Source of the DNA: Volutella citrinella | Taxonomy: Eukaryota; Ascomycota; Sordariomycetes; Hypocreales; Nectriaceae | Direction: 5' to 3' | Length of the DNA stretch: 64,000 nucleotides | Assembly: GCA_034401135.1 (NCBI GenBank) | Contig: JAWZSP010000009.1 | Coordinates: forward strand, 1,984,001 to 2,048,000 | Shown here: piece after piece, positions 1-8,968 of the stretch | Layout: every line of letters begins with the position of its first letter | Position numbering within the stretch: the stretch's first letter is position 1 | Position numbers and translations under genes: made by a program | The notes under the pieces: generated by a model | Seen by the model: the letters and a program-made list of their open reading frames with translations, nothing else | What the model was told of the DNA's origin: nothing | Database searches by the model: none

Positions 1-475
1 CGGCAAAGACATTGCCAATATTATCCCGTTCTCCATTCTCCCCGCCCAGACCCTTCTGGGCCACACCCCTGTCAGGCGTTCAATAGTCTCTCGACGTCGG
101 CCAGCTTTGGCTTGGTGGCCCAACTCAGCTTCGTCAACATCCACCTGCTGCTTCGCTTTCACTTCACGCCTGCCCCAGACACGCTCGCGCCCCGTCCGCC
201 GGCCAGCGCAACGGCGACCAAGAAGCAATAGTCTGCCCCCCTCGAGCTAGACTCACCACGATGCTGGTAGCAGCCGAGAAGGGCCATCGGCGGCCCCGCC
301 CACGAGAGCGCTCTGGTCGGCCGTAGCATCCACCATGTATTATTTGCTACAGCCCATCCCGTCCATCCCTCTCGTCGCCCCGGGTTTCGAGTCGTCAGCC
401 TTCCTCACCCGACGCTTCGATCCTCTCTCTCTGTAGGCCGTTTGTCTCGGGCCCGTGATAGCGACATTGTCCAAA
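1..475 (+). promoter_or_regulatory. 5' flank and probable leader of the first PAN/Apple gene
   Basis: No coding sequence is visible here. The last ~150 bp are rich in short pyrimidine runs (for example the tctctctct run near 424-434), as is common in leaders of strongly expressed filamentous-fungal genes. The stretch ends at the favourable start context caaaATGG. The window edge cuts off anything further upstream. Confidence 0.4.
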
Positions 476-2860
476 ATGGTCGCCATCTCGCTTCTGGCCC
501 TGCTGGGCTCCCTCAACCTGGCCGCTGCCGCCTCAGGGCCTCGTCCTGTTCTCAACTACGTCGCCAACGGTGACTTCCAGGACGCAGGCTCATCTCCCAG
601 TGATATTCCTAACTTCGACGTCGCTGGAGATGTTCGCCGCATCGTTCTCGGCCGCAACAGCGACGGCAGCGAGCACACTGGCGCTTTCATGAGCGTTGGC
701 CCTTCCAGCAGCTCCAAGAGGAAGCGACAGAACTACGACTACGAGTACTATGCCAGCATGCAGCAGCAACTTAAGGACATGGGCGGCGACGACAAGTGGA
801 CAATTCGCGTGCGCTACTACGTCTACAGCAACAAGCAGGCCAACACCTGCAAGCTGCAGGTCGTCTACGGCGACCAGGTCTTCATGTCGACGCCCTACTT
901 CAGCGTTGTCACGCAGCCCGACCCTCCGCTTGAGCTGTGGCAGATTGATTGGAACGCATACACGGATTTGATCGAGGAAGCGGCCGTGAGCACCACCAGC
1001 GGCTATATCAAGACGGAAGTTATTTGCGAGAATGGCGGAGCCGCCGAGGTCCTGCTTGACCAGGTTTTCGTGTCCAACCGAATCACCCAGACAGAGTTCT
1101 ACAACGACATCACCATCATCTACAAGTCAGGTGTGACAGCTCAGCCCACCTCCACCACTGAGGCGGAGGAGACATCAACTACCGCGGAGGAGACGACTAC
1201 AACCACCGAGATGCTTACCACCACCACTGAGCCCGCTGCTCCAGCGACGACCTCAACTACTATCGCCGCGACGACCTCGACCACGTCATCGGCCCCAGCG
1301 GCGGGCACCTGTGTCGGTCTGTCCACAGAGCCCAGCGTGGCCGGCCGCGGCTGCGCGATTCGCATGCCCAGGTCAATCCGAGCGTGGGGCTACACCAGGT
1401 TCGAAAACCTGGACCGCGAGGGGTGTGCCGCTGAGTGCTACAAGGACTCTCGGTGCCAGTCGTTCGTCTGGAACCAAGGCGAGAATTCGTATCGATGCAG
1501 GACCAACTGCCACCTCTACGAGACGCCAGTGCTCAACGACGCCGACAACTCAGGCGACAACTTTTTGGGCCAGTGGCAGTACGATAAGTCATGCATTGCC
1601 GAGCGCAGCTGCTCGGTGCAGGCGCCCGGCACCCAGTGCGCCAACCTGGCACGCGACTCGCGAGGCCCTGGCTGCACAACGCTGATCTACACGGGCACCT
1701 GGAAGCCGTGCGCCGTGCCGTTCGTCGTTCTCAGCCTAGATCCCCTCTGCGACTCCTTCATGGCGTGTGGAAGCGCCTGCGCCCAGTACCCCGAGTGCAA
1801 GTCCTTCCACTCGCTCCCAGGCGACTGCCGGCTCTTCGCGGCCCCGGTTACCGACGTGATCCAGCCCGGCAGCAACACTGGCGGCCTACTCTCCGATGCC
1901 AGCTGCTTCGACTGTGGCCCTGGCGGTACCAACCTCAAGTACGTGCCGAAGCTGAGCGCTGCGTCCATCCCCGACTGGACCTGTGCCGCGACCACAGACC
2001 TGCCGTTTTCCACCACCACCCCCGTGGACACGACCTTTGCCACCAGCATCCGGCCGGCTACCAGTGAGTCGTCCTCCGTGGAGCCCGTTTCCAACACCGA
2101 TCCCACCAGCCCTGAGGCGACGTCCACCCCGGGCCCGTCAATCGATCCCAACGACCCTTGCCCCCTCACCAACGGCGAGGGCTGCCCTCTGGACCCCGAC
2201 CGCAGCCCCGATCTCATCTGCGACCGCCAAGACGCCTGGGTCATGGAAGAGGGCTGGGCCGTCGACCCTCGCGAGTATCCCCGCCAGGGCTCATCGGCGC
2301 AGTGCGCTGCCCTGTGTCAGCGTCTCCGTGGCTGCAGCGCCTCGGCATTTGACGATATCAGGCGCTCTTGCGTCTTCATCAGCGGCCAGCTGTATCCTGC
2401 CGGCACTCGCTTTGCCCTCGAGGCTCCCTACGGCGCCTGGTACCAGAAGGCGTGCTGGAACTGCCCCGTGTGTGCCCCCGTCACTACGACCTCTCGCCCG
2501 GCGACGACGCAGCAGCCCTCCTCGACTTCGAGTGAGCCCGTTGCGTCTGCCACCTCGACCATCACCCCCGAGGTCTGCAACAACCCGAGTCCCGCCTTGC
2601 CCGAGGGCGCCTCTTGCGGCATCCCCGGAACGGCGGCCAACATTGAGAGCTACCTGGTCGCGGACTGGGTGCCTACCAACACAGGCCGCGTGCAGTGCGC
2701 CTCTGAGTGCCTGAAGAACACAGCGTGCCGCGCGTTTGAGTACGATCCTGCGCAGGGCACATGCCGACTTGCTACCGTGGACACCAAGGGACTGGGCCTG
2801 ACGTTTACGCCTGGAGGACCCTTCCGTTACTCTGACAGGGCGTGTTATACCTGTTCTTGA
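476..2860 (+). CDS. Secreted cysteine-rich protein with four PAN/Apple-like modules
   Basis: Intronless, 794 residues from the ATG at 476. An in-frame ATG at 455 would put seven residues ahead of the signal peptide, so the later start with context caaaATGG is preferred. Residues 1-20 form a clear signal peptide. A beta-rich domain of ~200 residues follows and contains a dibasic KRKR site typical of Kex2 cleavage. Next come a Thr/Ser-rich linker that is probably O-glycosylated, then four cysteine modules separated by Ser/Thr/Pro linkers. The modules have the PAN/Apple spacing, e.g. C-AAEC-YKDSRCQSF and C-ASEC-LKNTACRAFEY, and end in C-x-x-C. PAN/Apple modules usually bind carbohydrate or protein, so a cell-wall or extracellular adhesive role is inferred. 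The next gene downstream is a shorter paralogue in the same orientation. Exact function is unknown. Confidence 0.85.
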   Translation: MVAISLLALLGSLNLAAAASGPRPVLNYVANGDFQDAGSSPSDIPNFDVAGDVRRIVLGRNSDGSEHTGAFMSVGPSSSSKRKRQNYDYEYYASMQQQLKDMGGDDKWTIRVRYYVYSNKQANTCKLQVVYGDQVFMSTPYFSVVTQPDPPLELWQIDWNAYTDLIEEAAVSTTSGYIKTEVICENGGAAEVLLDQVFVSNRITQTEFYNDITIIYKSGVTAQPTSTTEAEETSTTAEETTTTTEMLTTTTEPAAPATTSTTIAATTSTTSSAPAAGTCVGLSTEPSVAGRGCAIRMPRSIRAWGYTRFENLDREGCAAECYKDSRCQSFVWNQGENSYRCRTNCHLYETPVLNDADNSGDNFLGQWQYDKSCIAERSCSVQAPGTQCANLARDSRGPGCTTLIYTGTWKPCAVPFVVLSLDPLCDSFMACGSACAQYPECKSFHSLPGDCRLFAAPVTDVIQPGSNTGGLLSDASCFDCGPGGTNLKYVPKLSAASIPDWTCAATTDLPFSTTTPVDTTFATSIRPATSESSSVEPVSNTDPTSPEATSTPGPSIDPNDPCPLTNGEGCPLDPDRSPDLICDRQDAWVMEEGWAVDPREYPRQGSSAQCAALCQRLRGCSASAFDDIRRSCVFISGQLYPAGTRFALEAPYGAWYQKACWNCPVCAPVTTTSRPATTQQPSSTSSEPVASATSTITPEVCNNPSPALPEGASCGIPGTAANIESYLVADWVPTNTGRVQCASECLKNTACRAFEYDPAQGTCRLATVDTKGLGLTFTPGGPFRYSDRACYTCS

Positions 2861-3524
2861 TTGATTCACTCTTTGTATATAATTCCTTGCATCTACACAG
2901 CCTAGAGAGAAAGCATGCCAATAAGCGCATTAATTTAGACCTCACCTCATCTACAGAGCATTCGCACCACAACGGTGACCTGTGTAACCCTACCTACACT
3001 TGGGCAATTACTACGTACAACATCTCTTCGGAATCACCGCGTAACCAATCAGCGACGGATATTAGTGCCGGACCACGTCTGCCTGCATGCTCAGCTCCCT
3101 CACCGTATCCGCTGACAGACTCAATCCAGAACAATATTGTCCGGGCACGTCGTCTAGATCGGTCGTAGGCGGCCACCCCTGTAACGGGTCAGTCGGGCTA
3201 GCGCAACGCCCCTGTTGCCACACTGGGACCTGCCACCCCGGCCCTCAGGTACCCGTTTTCGAAACTATACACGCCAGCAGATCGATAGTCGGGCGGGTCT
3301 CGCCTGGGGAGGGTCGCGACCGCGCCGTGTTAGTCTGGGCAAGCTGGCGGGAGGGGCTGCTAGAAAACGCAGTCTGGCGCTGGGGAGGATAATACCTAAT
3401 TACTGTGCCCTGGGTCGCTCTTGGGTGTTGTCGTCGTCGTCGTCGTCGTCGTCGTTGCTGTTGCTTGCTGTGTCTGCTTCCGCCATCCGCAACGCCTTTT
3501 CTGGTCCCCTCGAGTCTCGTCACG
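2861..3524. other. Intergenic region between the PAN paralogues, with a TCG microsatellite
   Basis: No gene is seen. Eight perfect TCG units lie at 3431-3454, about 70 bp before the start of the next gene. The reading frame is open through this repeat into the downstream gene, but translating it gives Arg/Cys/Leu runs ahead of a good signal peptide, so it is taken as untranslated leader. Confidence 0.5.
3431..3454 (+). repeat. (TCG)8 trinucleotide microsatellite
   Basis: Eight uninterrupted TCG units in the probable 5' leader of the second PAN/Apple gene. Length variation here could affect leader structure without touching the protein. Confidence 0.9.
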
Positions 3525-4838
3525 ATGCGGTCCGTCTTTGGAGCGGCGCTCATTGGCCTCGCCGTCTTTGCTGATGTCGCCCTGGCCAAGAACAAATGTA
3601 AGCCCAGCAGCAGGACGACGAGCGACAGCCTGACTGCCTCGGCGTCTGCATCTGCCTCTATCTCTGCTCCCGCCTCGGAGTCGGGCTCCGTCACCATCTC
3701 CATCTCCGAGAGCGTCACCGCGTCTGCCACCACCGAAGGCCCCGTCGTCATCACCAACGCAGTCTACAATGGAAACCTGGAGCTCGACCTCGACGGCTAC
3801 GAGACCGGAGGCAGCGTCGAGCACGCCAATGCAGGCCGCCAGACATCCGGCAGCACGGAGACGGGCTGCGCGAAGATGTCGGCCAACGACGGCCTGGGGA
3901 AGCGTGACCTAGGATCGCTCGCCCAGCTGATGCAGGCTCTCAGCAACCTCAACATGCAGACGCGCTACACCATCAGCTTCTACTACGCCGTCATCACCAC
4001 CAGCCCCAGCGTCTGCTTCATCAACGGCCTGCTCGGCAACCAGGTCTTCTACTCGAGCGCGCTCTTCACCCCGGGCCCAAGCATCACCTTTGTCCGCGCC
4101 CTCGTGCAGACCACGGCGCCGTCGCCCTTTGCGCCCATCACCATCTCCATGTTCTGCACGGGCGGTGGCGCTGCCGCAATCTACGTCGACTCCATCTTCA
4201 TGTCGAACCAGGTCACGCCCCAGAACATTGATGACTTCATCCTCGACTTTGGCAGCACCCCCAAGCCGACCACGCTGCCGGCCGTGGGCTCTTCGACCAG
4301 CGCCGCCTCGTCGGTCGGCTCTACCGGTGCTCCTGTCGAGACGACATCTGCTTCTGGAGCTGCTGCGTCCAGCACGGAGGCCGGCCCTCGATCTGCCGAG
4401 ACCACTGCAACTACAGACGGCCCTCGATCCGCCGGGACCACTGAGGTCCCTACCTCGGTCCAGACTGACGCCTCGGATGTGTCTTCGGCGACGGCCTCTT
4501 CCAGCACCAGTGTGCCCACCTCCGTTGGCCCCCGCGACTGCCCCAACGTGCGGGTAAACTTCAGCGACGATCTCACCTGTGGCCTGCCTGGCTCCACCAG
4601 CCAGCAGCTCGACTCAAGCGTCGTGGCCGGATACGTCGCCAGGCCCGTCGCCAACCTCGCCGAGTGCGGTCGCATCTGCCAAACCTACAGCGAGTGTGAC
4701 TCCTTCGAGTACCGCCCCTCCACGGATGAGTGCTTCCCCTTTGCTAGTCAGCTGAGCAACCTGGGCCTGTCCTACAATGGTGGCAGCGAACGGTGGTTCT
4801 ACGATGCTGCTTGCTTCACGTGTTTGTCGGTTGCGTAA
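3525..4838 (+). CDS. Secreted protein with one PAN/Apple-like module (tandem paralogue)
   Basis: Intronless, 437 residues from the ATG at 3525 (context cacgATGC), which opens a signal peptide of ~20 residues. The frame is open upstream to 3405, but that extension is low-complexity and would bury the signal peptide. The order matches the upstream gene: Ser/Thr-rich stretch, beta-rich domain, Thr/Ser/Ala linker, then one cysteine module at the C terminus (C-GRIC-QTYSECDSFEY ... ACFTC). Blocks shared with the neighbour include GNQVFYSS versus GDQVFMST, and DSIFMSNQVT versus DQVFVSNRIT. A KR dibasic site lies at the equivalent position before the beta domain. The pair therefore arose by duplication and differs in the number of PAN modules, four versus one. 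Extracellular location is inferred; the ligand is unknown. Confidence 0.82.
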   Translation: MRSVFGAALIGLAVFADVALAKNKCKPSSRTTSDSLTASASASASISAPASESGSVTISISESVTASATTEGPVVITNAVYNGNLELDLDGYETGGSVEHANAGRQTSGSTETGCAKMSANDGLGKRDLGSLAQLMQALSNLNMQTRYTISFYYAVITTSPSVCFINGLLGNQVFYSSALFTPGPSITFVRALVQTTAPSPFAPITISMFCTGGGAAAIYVDSIFMSNQVTPQNIDDFILDFGSTPKPTTLPAVGSSTSAASSVGSTGAPVETTSASGAAASSTEAGPRSAETTATTDGPRSAGTTEVPTSVQTDASDVSSATASSSTSVPTSVGPRDCPNVRVNFSDDLTCGLPGSTSQQLDSSVVAGYVARPVANLAECGRICQTYSECDSFEYRPSTDECFPFASQLSNLGLSYNGGSERWFYDAACFTCLSVA

Positions 4839-6673
4839 AGAATAGACGTCTGCATCATGAGAGCTTGAGCGGCCCAATGGGCATATAGTAATCTGTATAT
4901 TCTCCCTCATAATAAATACATAGCTCTGGAACATGAGATTCCCCCCGGCCGCCTGTCCCTCCATCAATTAGTCTGTTAATCATTGCTCTTCGGTATTAAA
5001 CCGAAAAATTGCCTGCCCAGTATTGAGAGGCTCCCGTAGGATGTCTAGAGCTATCTAGTCGACCATATCGCGAGTATCAGGGTCAAGGTCGAAACTATCC
5101 TGGATAATGCCCACATCCATTGCTATCTCTCGTCAGTGCCTGGTTTCTTCGATATTGACAAGGTCCCGCTTCTTTAGACGTGTTCAGCCTCGCTCTTTTC
5201 TCTACAGTAATCTCAAATTCTCAACCTGTTTGCCGAGTTCCTCGTACTTAAAGCCCAGCGCCACCTCGTCCTCAACGAGCTGGTGCGATTCTCGCCCACT
5301 ATACTCCTCGCCGTCGCTCCTAAACACGCTTCTGCACTAGAAGATACTCTTGGTTGCTCTCTACTGGGTTTTCTTACATCTAGTACTTATCAATAAGGGT
5401 TGAAGGGCCAGGGGGATAGCTTATGTGGCCGTGAGTCGAGACTCGGTTTGCGCAAGTAGGTGGCCATGCAGGCAACGCTTCGGGCACGAATAAGGCTGAG
5501 ATTTGAGAGAAATTGATGGATTGACTCACGACTAAGCTTTCGTCAGCTCACAGCATGACACGAGGTCAGTGGAGATCGACGGCGACTGTCTGGTGGAGAT
5601 TCCAGCCGTTGTAGTTGTTTCCAGCAGGTGCACGTATCACGAAGAGACCTCACACATCTTCAACTGCCTCTCCAGACCGTCTATCGCGCTGCCAGTCCGT
5701 ACATAAATCGGATAAAGAAGGTTTCTGCTTGGAGTGGTACCCGGTTCTTCGTTTCTGGGAGCTACATCCGGATACGATGGTCAATATGTCTCCAATAACC
5801 GCAAAGGAGCAAAGGATTGAACTCAGAGAAGTCAGATAATTGGTAAAAATGGGACGACATGGTTAATAAAACGCCCAGCAAAGCTTCTGAAGAGGTCTTT
5901 CGGCAACATTAAATACACCATCACAATTTCAGCAGGCTATTTCGTCAAGAGAGACGTGTGAATGCACGGACGGATGAGGAATTTGGCTTGATTCAATTCG
6001 TGGCTCTAACCCTTCATGATCGTTGGCAAGTACTTTGATCTGTATACATGCTTTCTCCTGGGCCACCTGTGAGTTTGGATGTCCTTCGTGCCTGCTAGGG
6101 TTGGGCTGCAGTAGGCCAGATTTCCAACCTCCGGGCCGGACTAGAGTATTTGTATTTTGAGCCCTGGCGGATCACCTGTATACCTGAGGGTTAACATAAG
6201 ATCCAGATAAACTGCCATTGGCGACATTGTTGAAACTGTTCAGTTATCAACTCGCGCCTTTGCCTGCTATCTTATGGGCAATGTCTTGGTGATCGAGGCG
6301 GCTGCTACCGAAACACTTGTCTGTCATAACACGAGATCCTCTGAGACCAGTTGACCGTTTTTATTTACAACTATTCTGTTCAGCTTCATTGTCTGAAACA
6401 AACACTCAAAGCTTAGTAACCCATCTAAGGTGACCTTACAGGGGTTCGGGCACCCCTCAGTCACTCCCGTTTTGGTGCACTCGTGTATCGAAATAGGCAG
6501 GTAACCTTCTTCTTGGCTTGGCTGATGCGTGACTCGAACCCTGCAAGAAGAACTTGGCCTGCCATTCTCAGATGGCCTGTTCTGCACGCCTCTCCTCCAC
6601 ACAAAGATTCTCAATAATAACATTCGCCCTCCACGAGCGTTTTCGAGCACAGGAACACAATCCGCTGAATTAG
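4839..6673. other. Gene-poor intergenic stretch with a coding remnant
   Basis: No intact gene was found in about 1.8 kb. The first part (5046-5335) holds a broken coding-like segment on the minus strand, annotated separately. The rest is AT-richer than the flanks and has only short, unconvincing ORFs. One of these, on the minus strand at 6324-6650, has some cysteines but no credible start or signal peptide. Confidence 0.4.
5046..5335 (-). pseudogene. Degenerate protein-coding remnant (unknown family)
   Basis: Read on the minus strand, 5335 to ~5210 gives a coding-like stretch rich in Glu/Lys/Leu (it includes SDGEEYSGRESHQ and KYEELGKQVENLRLL). A frame change follows, then LKKRDLVNIEETRH, a stop, and MDVGIIQDSFDLDPDTRDM before another stop near 5058. 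The composition looks like real charged, helical protein, but no single frame or standard splice set joins the pieces. I do not recognise the family. Read as the tail of a decayed gene; a poorly modelled multi-intron gene remains possible. Confidence 0.3.
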
Positions 6674-7363
6674 ATGCTGCACTTGACTACCTTTTTCGTC
6701 ATCCTGAATGGGATGGTGGCCGCACATTCCACAGCCAGCCTGTGGAATCCAACTTGGCGCACGGTCGAGCGGGAGATTGTTGGCCAGTTTGAAGTAACTG
6801 CCGTGTATGCCAACGACTCAACCGTTGTGGCCTACGAGTGCCCTACCAACGTATGCGTCGGTTTCCGGGCAACCTTTACATACCAGGGTTCCAAATTTGT
6901 GGAATCGAGTTCCTTCTCAAGCGGTGAATACACAGCGTGAGTGAGCCTTGAGGCCTAAAAGCACGCGCCGTCTGCGATCCCCTTCTGACTTGCATTCAGG
7001 ATTGATACTTCCATTTGTGATGTGAAGCCTCCAATAGCTGACTGCACGCACATCTGGAGCAATACTTGGGTCGGCTATCGTGCCCAGTCTGGCACAAACA
7101 CTAGCCGTTTTGAGGCCATCACGGACGACGTGCATTTCACCGTCACGATATCGGACGTAACCACAACCACCAGCCGGCCTACAACAACTGACACGGCGAG
7201 TCCTGGAATGACCAAGACTTCGGGCGGTGCAGCGGCTACTGGTACCGCAGTCACTGGCACGAATGCCAAAAATGGAGGAGGTTCGCTCAGGGATCATCTA
7301 CCACGAATACCGAGCCTGTTCATATTTTCTCTGTGTTCCATGGTTTTACTTACATATAATTAA
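6674..7363 (+). CDS. Small secreted protein, probable GPI anchor
   Basis: Two exons, 6674-6936 and 7000-7363, joined over a 63-nt intron (GTGAGT...CTTCTGACTTGCATTCAG); 208 residues. The protein starts with a signal peptide of ~18 residues. A compact domain follows with cysteines in CPTNVC and in SICDVKPPIADC, N-glycosylation sequons (NDS, NTS), a Thr/Ser/Gly-rich stalk, and a C-terminal hydrophobic tail (LFIFSLCSMVLLTY) preceded by small residues. This is the layout of a GPI-anchored surface protein. No enzymatic motif is seen. It is convergent with the acetyltransferase gene downstream. The splice restores one frame across the intron, which supports the model. Function unknown. Confidence 0.72.
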
Positions 7364-7573
7364 GTATATTAAGTGGTTGGTTCCCCTTAGTTGCTGTCGT
7401 ATCTCTCTAAGACCCGCAACTTCATGTATCGACGTGAATGGACCTATGAGCTTCCCACGCTCTCGACCAGCCTGCTTGAACTTTCTCGAGAGAGTATCTT
7501 TCCTTCATAGCCGCTTGAATGCCTAGGTGCCGTTACTCTCCAACACAGTATCAGTGATCTCGTCGTCCAGTCG

Positions 7574-8085
7574 TCAATACAGACTCATTCGATACTGCGC
7601 AAACTGAGTGTCTCCCAGGGTATCATAAAGTCGACGAGCCGTGGTGTTGTCGTACTTTGTCAGCCACTGGAGCCGCAAGCATCCCTTTTCACGCGCAACA
7701 TCCGCCACGGCCTGGATAAGCTTGCGTCCGAGGCCCTGACCCCGGATAGCGGGATCGACAAACAGATCTAGACACTGTCAGAACCATCATCATCTGAGCA
7801 CTCTAACTAAGATCGCGCACCATTCAGGAGCATAATCTCCTTCTCGCTCCACGGAGTCTGCTCGGGAAAGAAGTGCGCAATTCCCACCAGCTTCTCGTCG
7901 CCGTTCTGCGACTGTCTCACAACCAGAGCCTGGAGCCCATTCTGCTCCTTCAAGATACGGTCAAACGTCTTTCGATACTGGTCCTCTTCGATTGAGGACT
8001 TGTAAAAGTCAATGTACGCCCTGAAGAGCACCGCCCACTCGTCATAGTCGGCGGCTGTGGGCTTGGTGATGCGATATTCGGCCAT
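7574..8085 (-). CDS. GNAT-family N-acetyltransferase
   Basis: Two exons on the minus strand, 8085-7821 and 7767-7574, with a 53-nt intron (GTGCGC...TAG); 152 residues, typical for a single-domain GNAT protein. The acetyl-CoA-binding motif A is seen in the second exon as VDPAIRGQGLGRKLI (R/Q-x-x-G-x-G pattern). The C-terminal NTTARRLYDTLG element is typical of motif B. The start at 8085 (MAEYRITKP) begins the first beta strand; upstream in-frame sequence does not resemble the family. Such enzymes transfer acetyl groups to small amines or protein N termini. The substrate cannot be told from the sequence. Likely cytosolic. Confidence 0.8.
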
Positions 8086-8968
8086 TGCAAAGCGGGGTAT
8101 GGTCTGATGTTTGGGAGTGTCTGGTTTGTATGTGAAACAAGGCCAGCCAGAGATGCGGTCGCAGAGCTTAAGTAGATCTGGGTAGGGCAAGACGGAGGGT
8201 CAGCTGTTCCGATGCCGGGTAATTTTGATGAGTCTATACCGGCCCGGCCTGGCCAGATTACACACGCAAGCTTATCTACGGCGCCCCGAACTAAGACGAT
8301 GAACGTTTGAACGATGCAAAAGCTAGGCCTGATCAGGCGGCTAGCGACTGTGGGGACACCGTCGATCAAGCAAACGGGAGTGGGATTCCACGTGTGACAA
8401 AAATCCCGGCCCGGCCGTGCCAACTTCCCCGCAAATCACCAGAATGCAGCCGCTTGCTTGTCATAAGAGGGGGTTGTCTACGCCCTTGAGGTGGAGAAAC
8501 CATCAGTTGAGGACCAATTGGAAATTCGAGGACTCGCTCGCATGTTCAGCTCGAGTGATGATGAGGCTATCAATTGCCTTCCAAGATCCAGCGTTAATCT
8601 GTCAATGGTTTGTGAAGGCGGTAGCCCATCTTGGATGTCTGCAATATATGGCCGGCGGTAATTAGCGATAAAATTAAGCATCTTCTATCCAAGATCAAGT
8701 GTTTCAAGAAATCCCCAGTGTCGGTCAGGAAATGCCATTCGAAACTCTAGGGTAGGCCCGCTCTGCAGCCCTGGTCGCAACTCCAAATGCGGCTGAGGTT
8801 CCATCTGCGACCAAGGCGGCCAGCAGGCAAACCCGACTTAAACAACGCAACACCGCGCGTTCTGCGAATATCGCATCCTCTCGAAGGCCTTCTAGAGTCC
8901 GAGCGATTGAAGTGGTCAAGTCTTGACGCACAAGGCCATGAAGCCGCAGCAGGCGTCCGTTTGCCGTC
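8086..8968. other. Divergent intergenic region (GNAT / HET gene)
   Basis: Shared upstream region of the minus-strand acetyltransferase and the plus-strand HET gene. Several short ORFs occur on both strands, but none has coding character. No repeats or RNA genes were recognised. Confidence 0.4.

Noticed and set aside
6515..6550. tRNA-like T-loop (GGGTTCGAGTC on the minus strand)
   Set aside because: Flanking bases cannot form the 5-bp T stem, and no acceptor or anticodon arm is present. A similar hit near 57650 fails for the same reason.
6324..6650. Minus-strand 108-codon ORF with several cysteines
   Set aside because: No signal peptide, poor start context, Arg-rich N-terminal part; overlaps the likely leader of the adjacent GPI-type gene.
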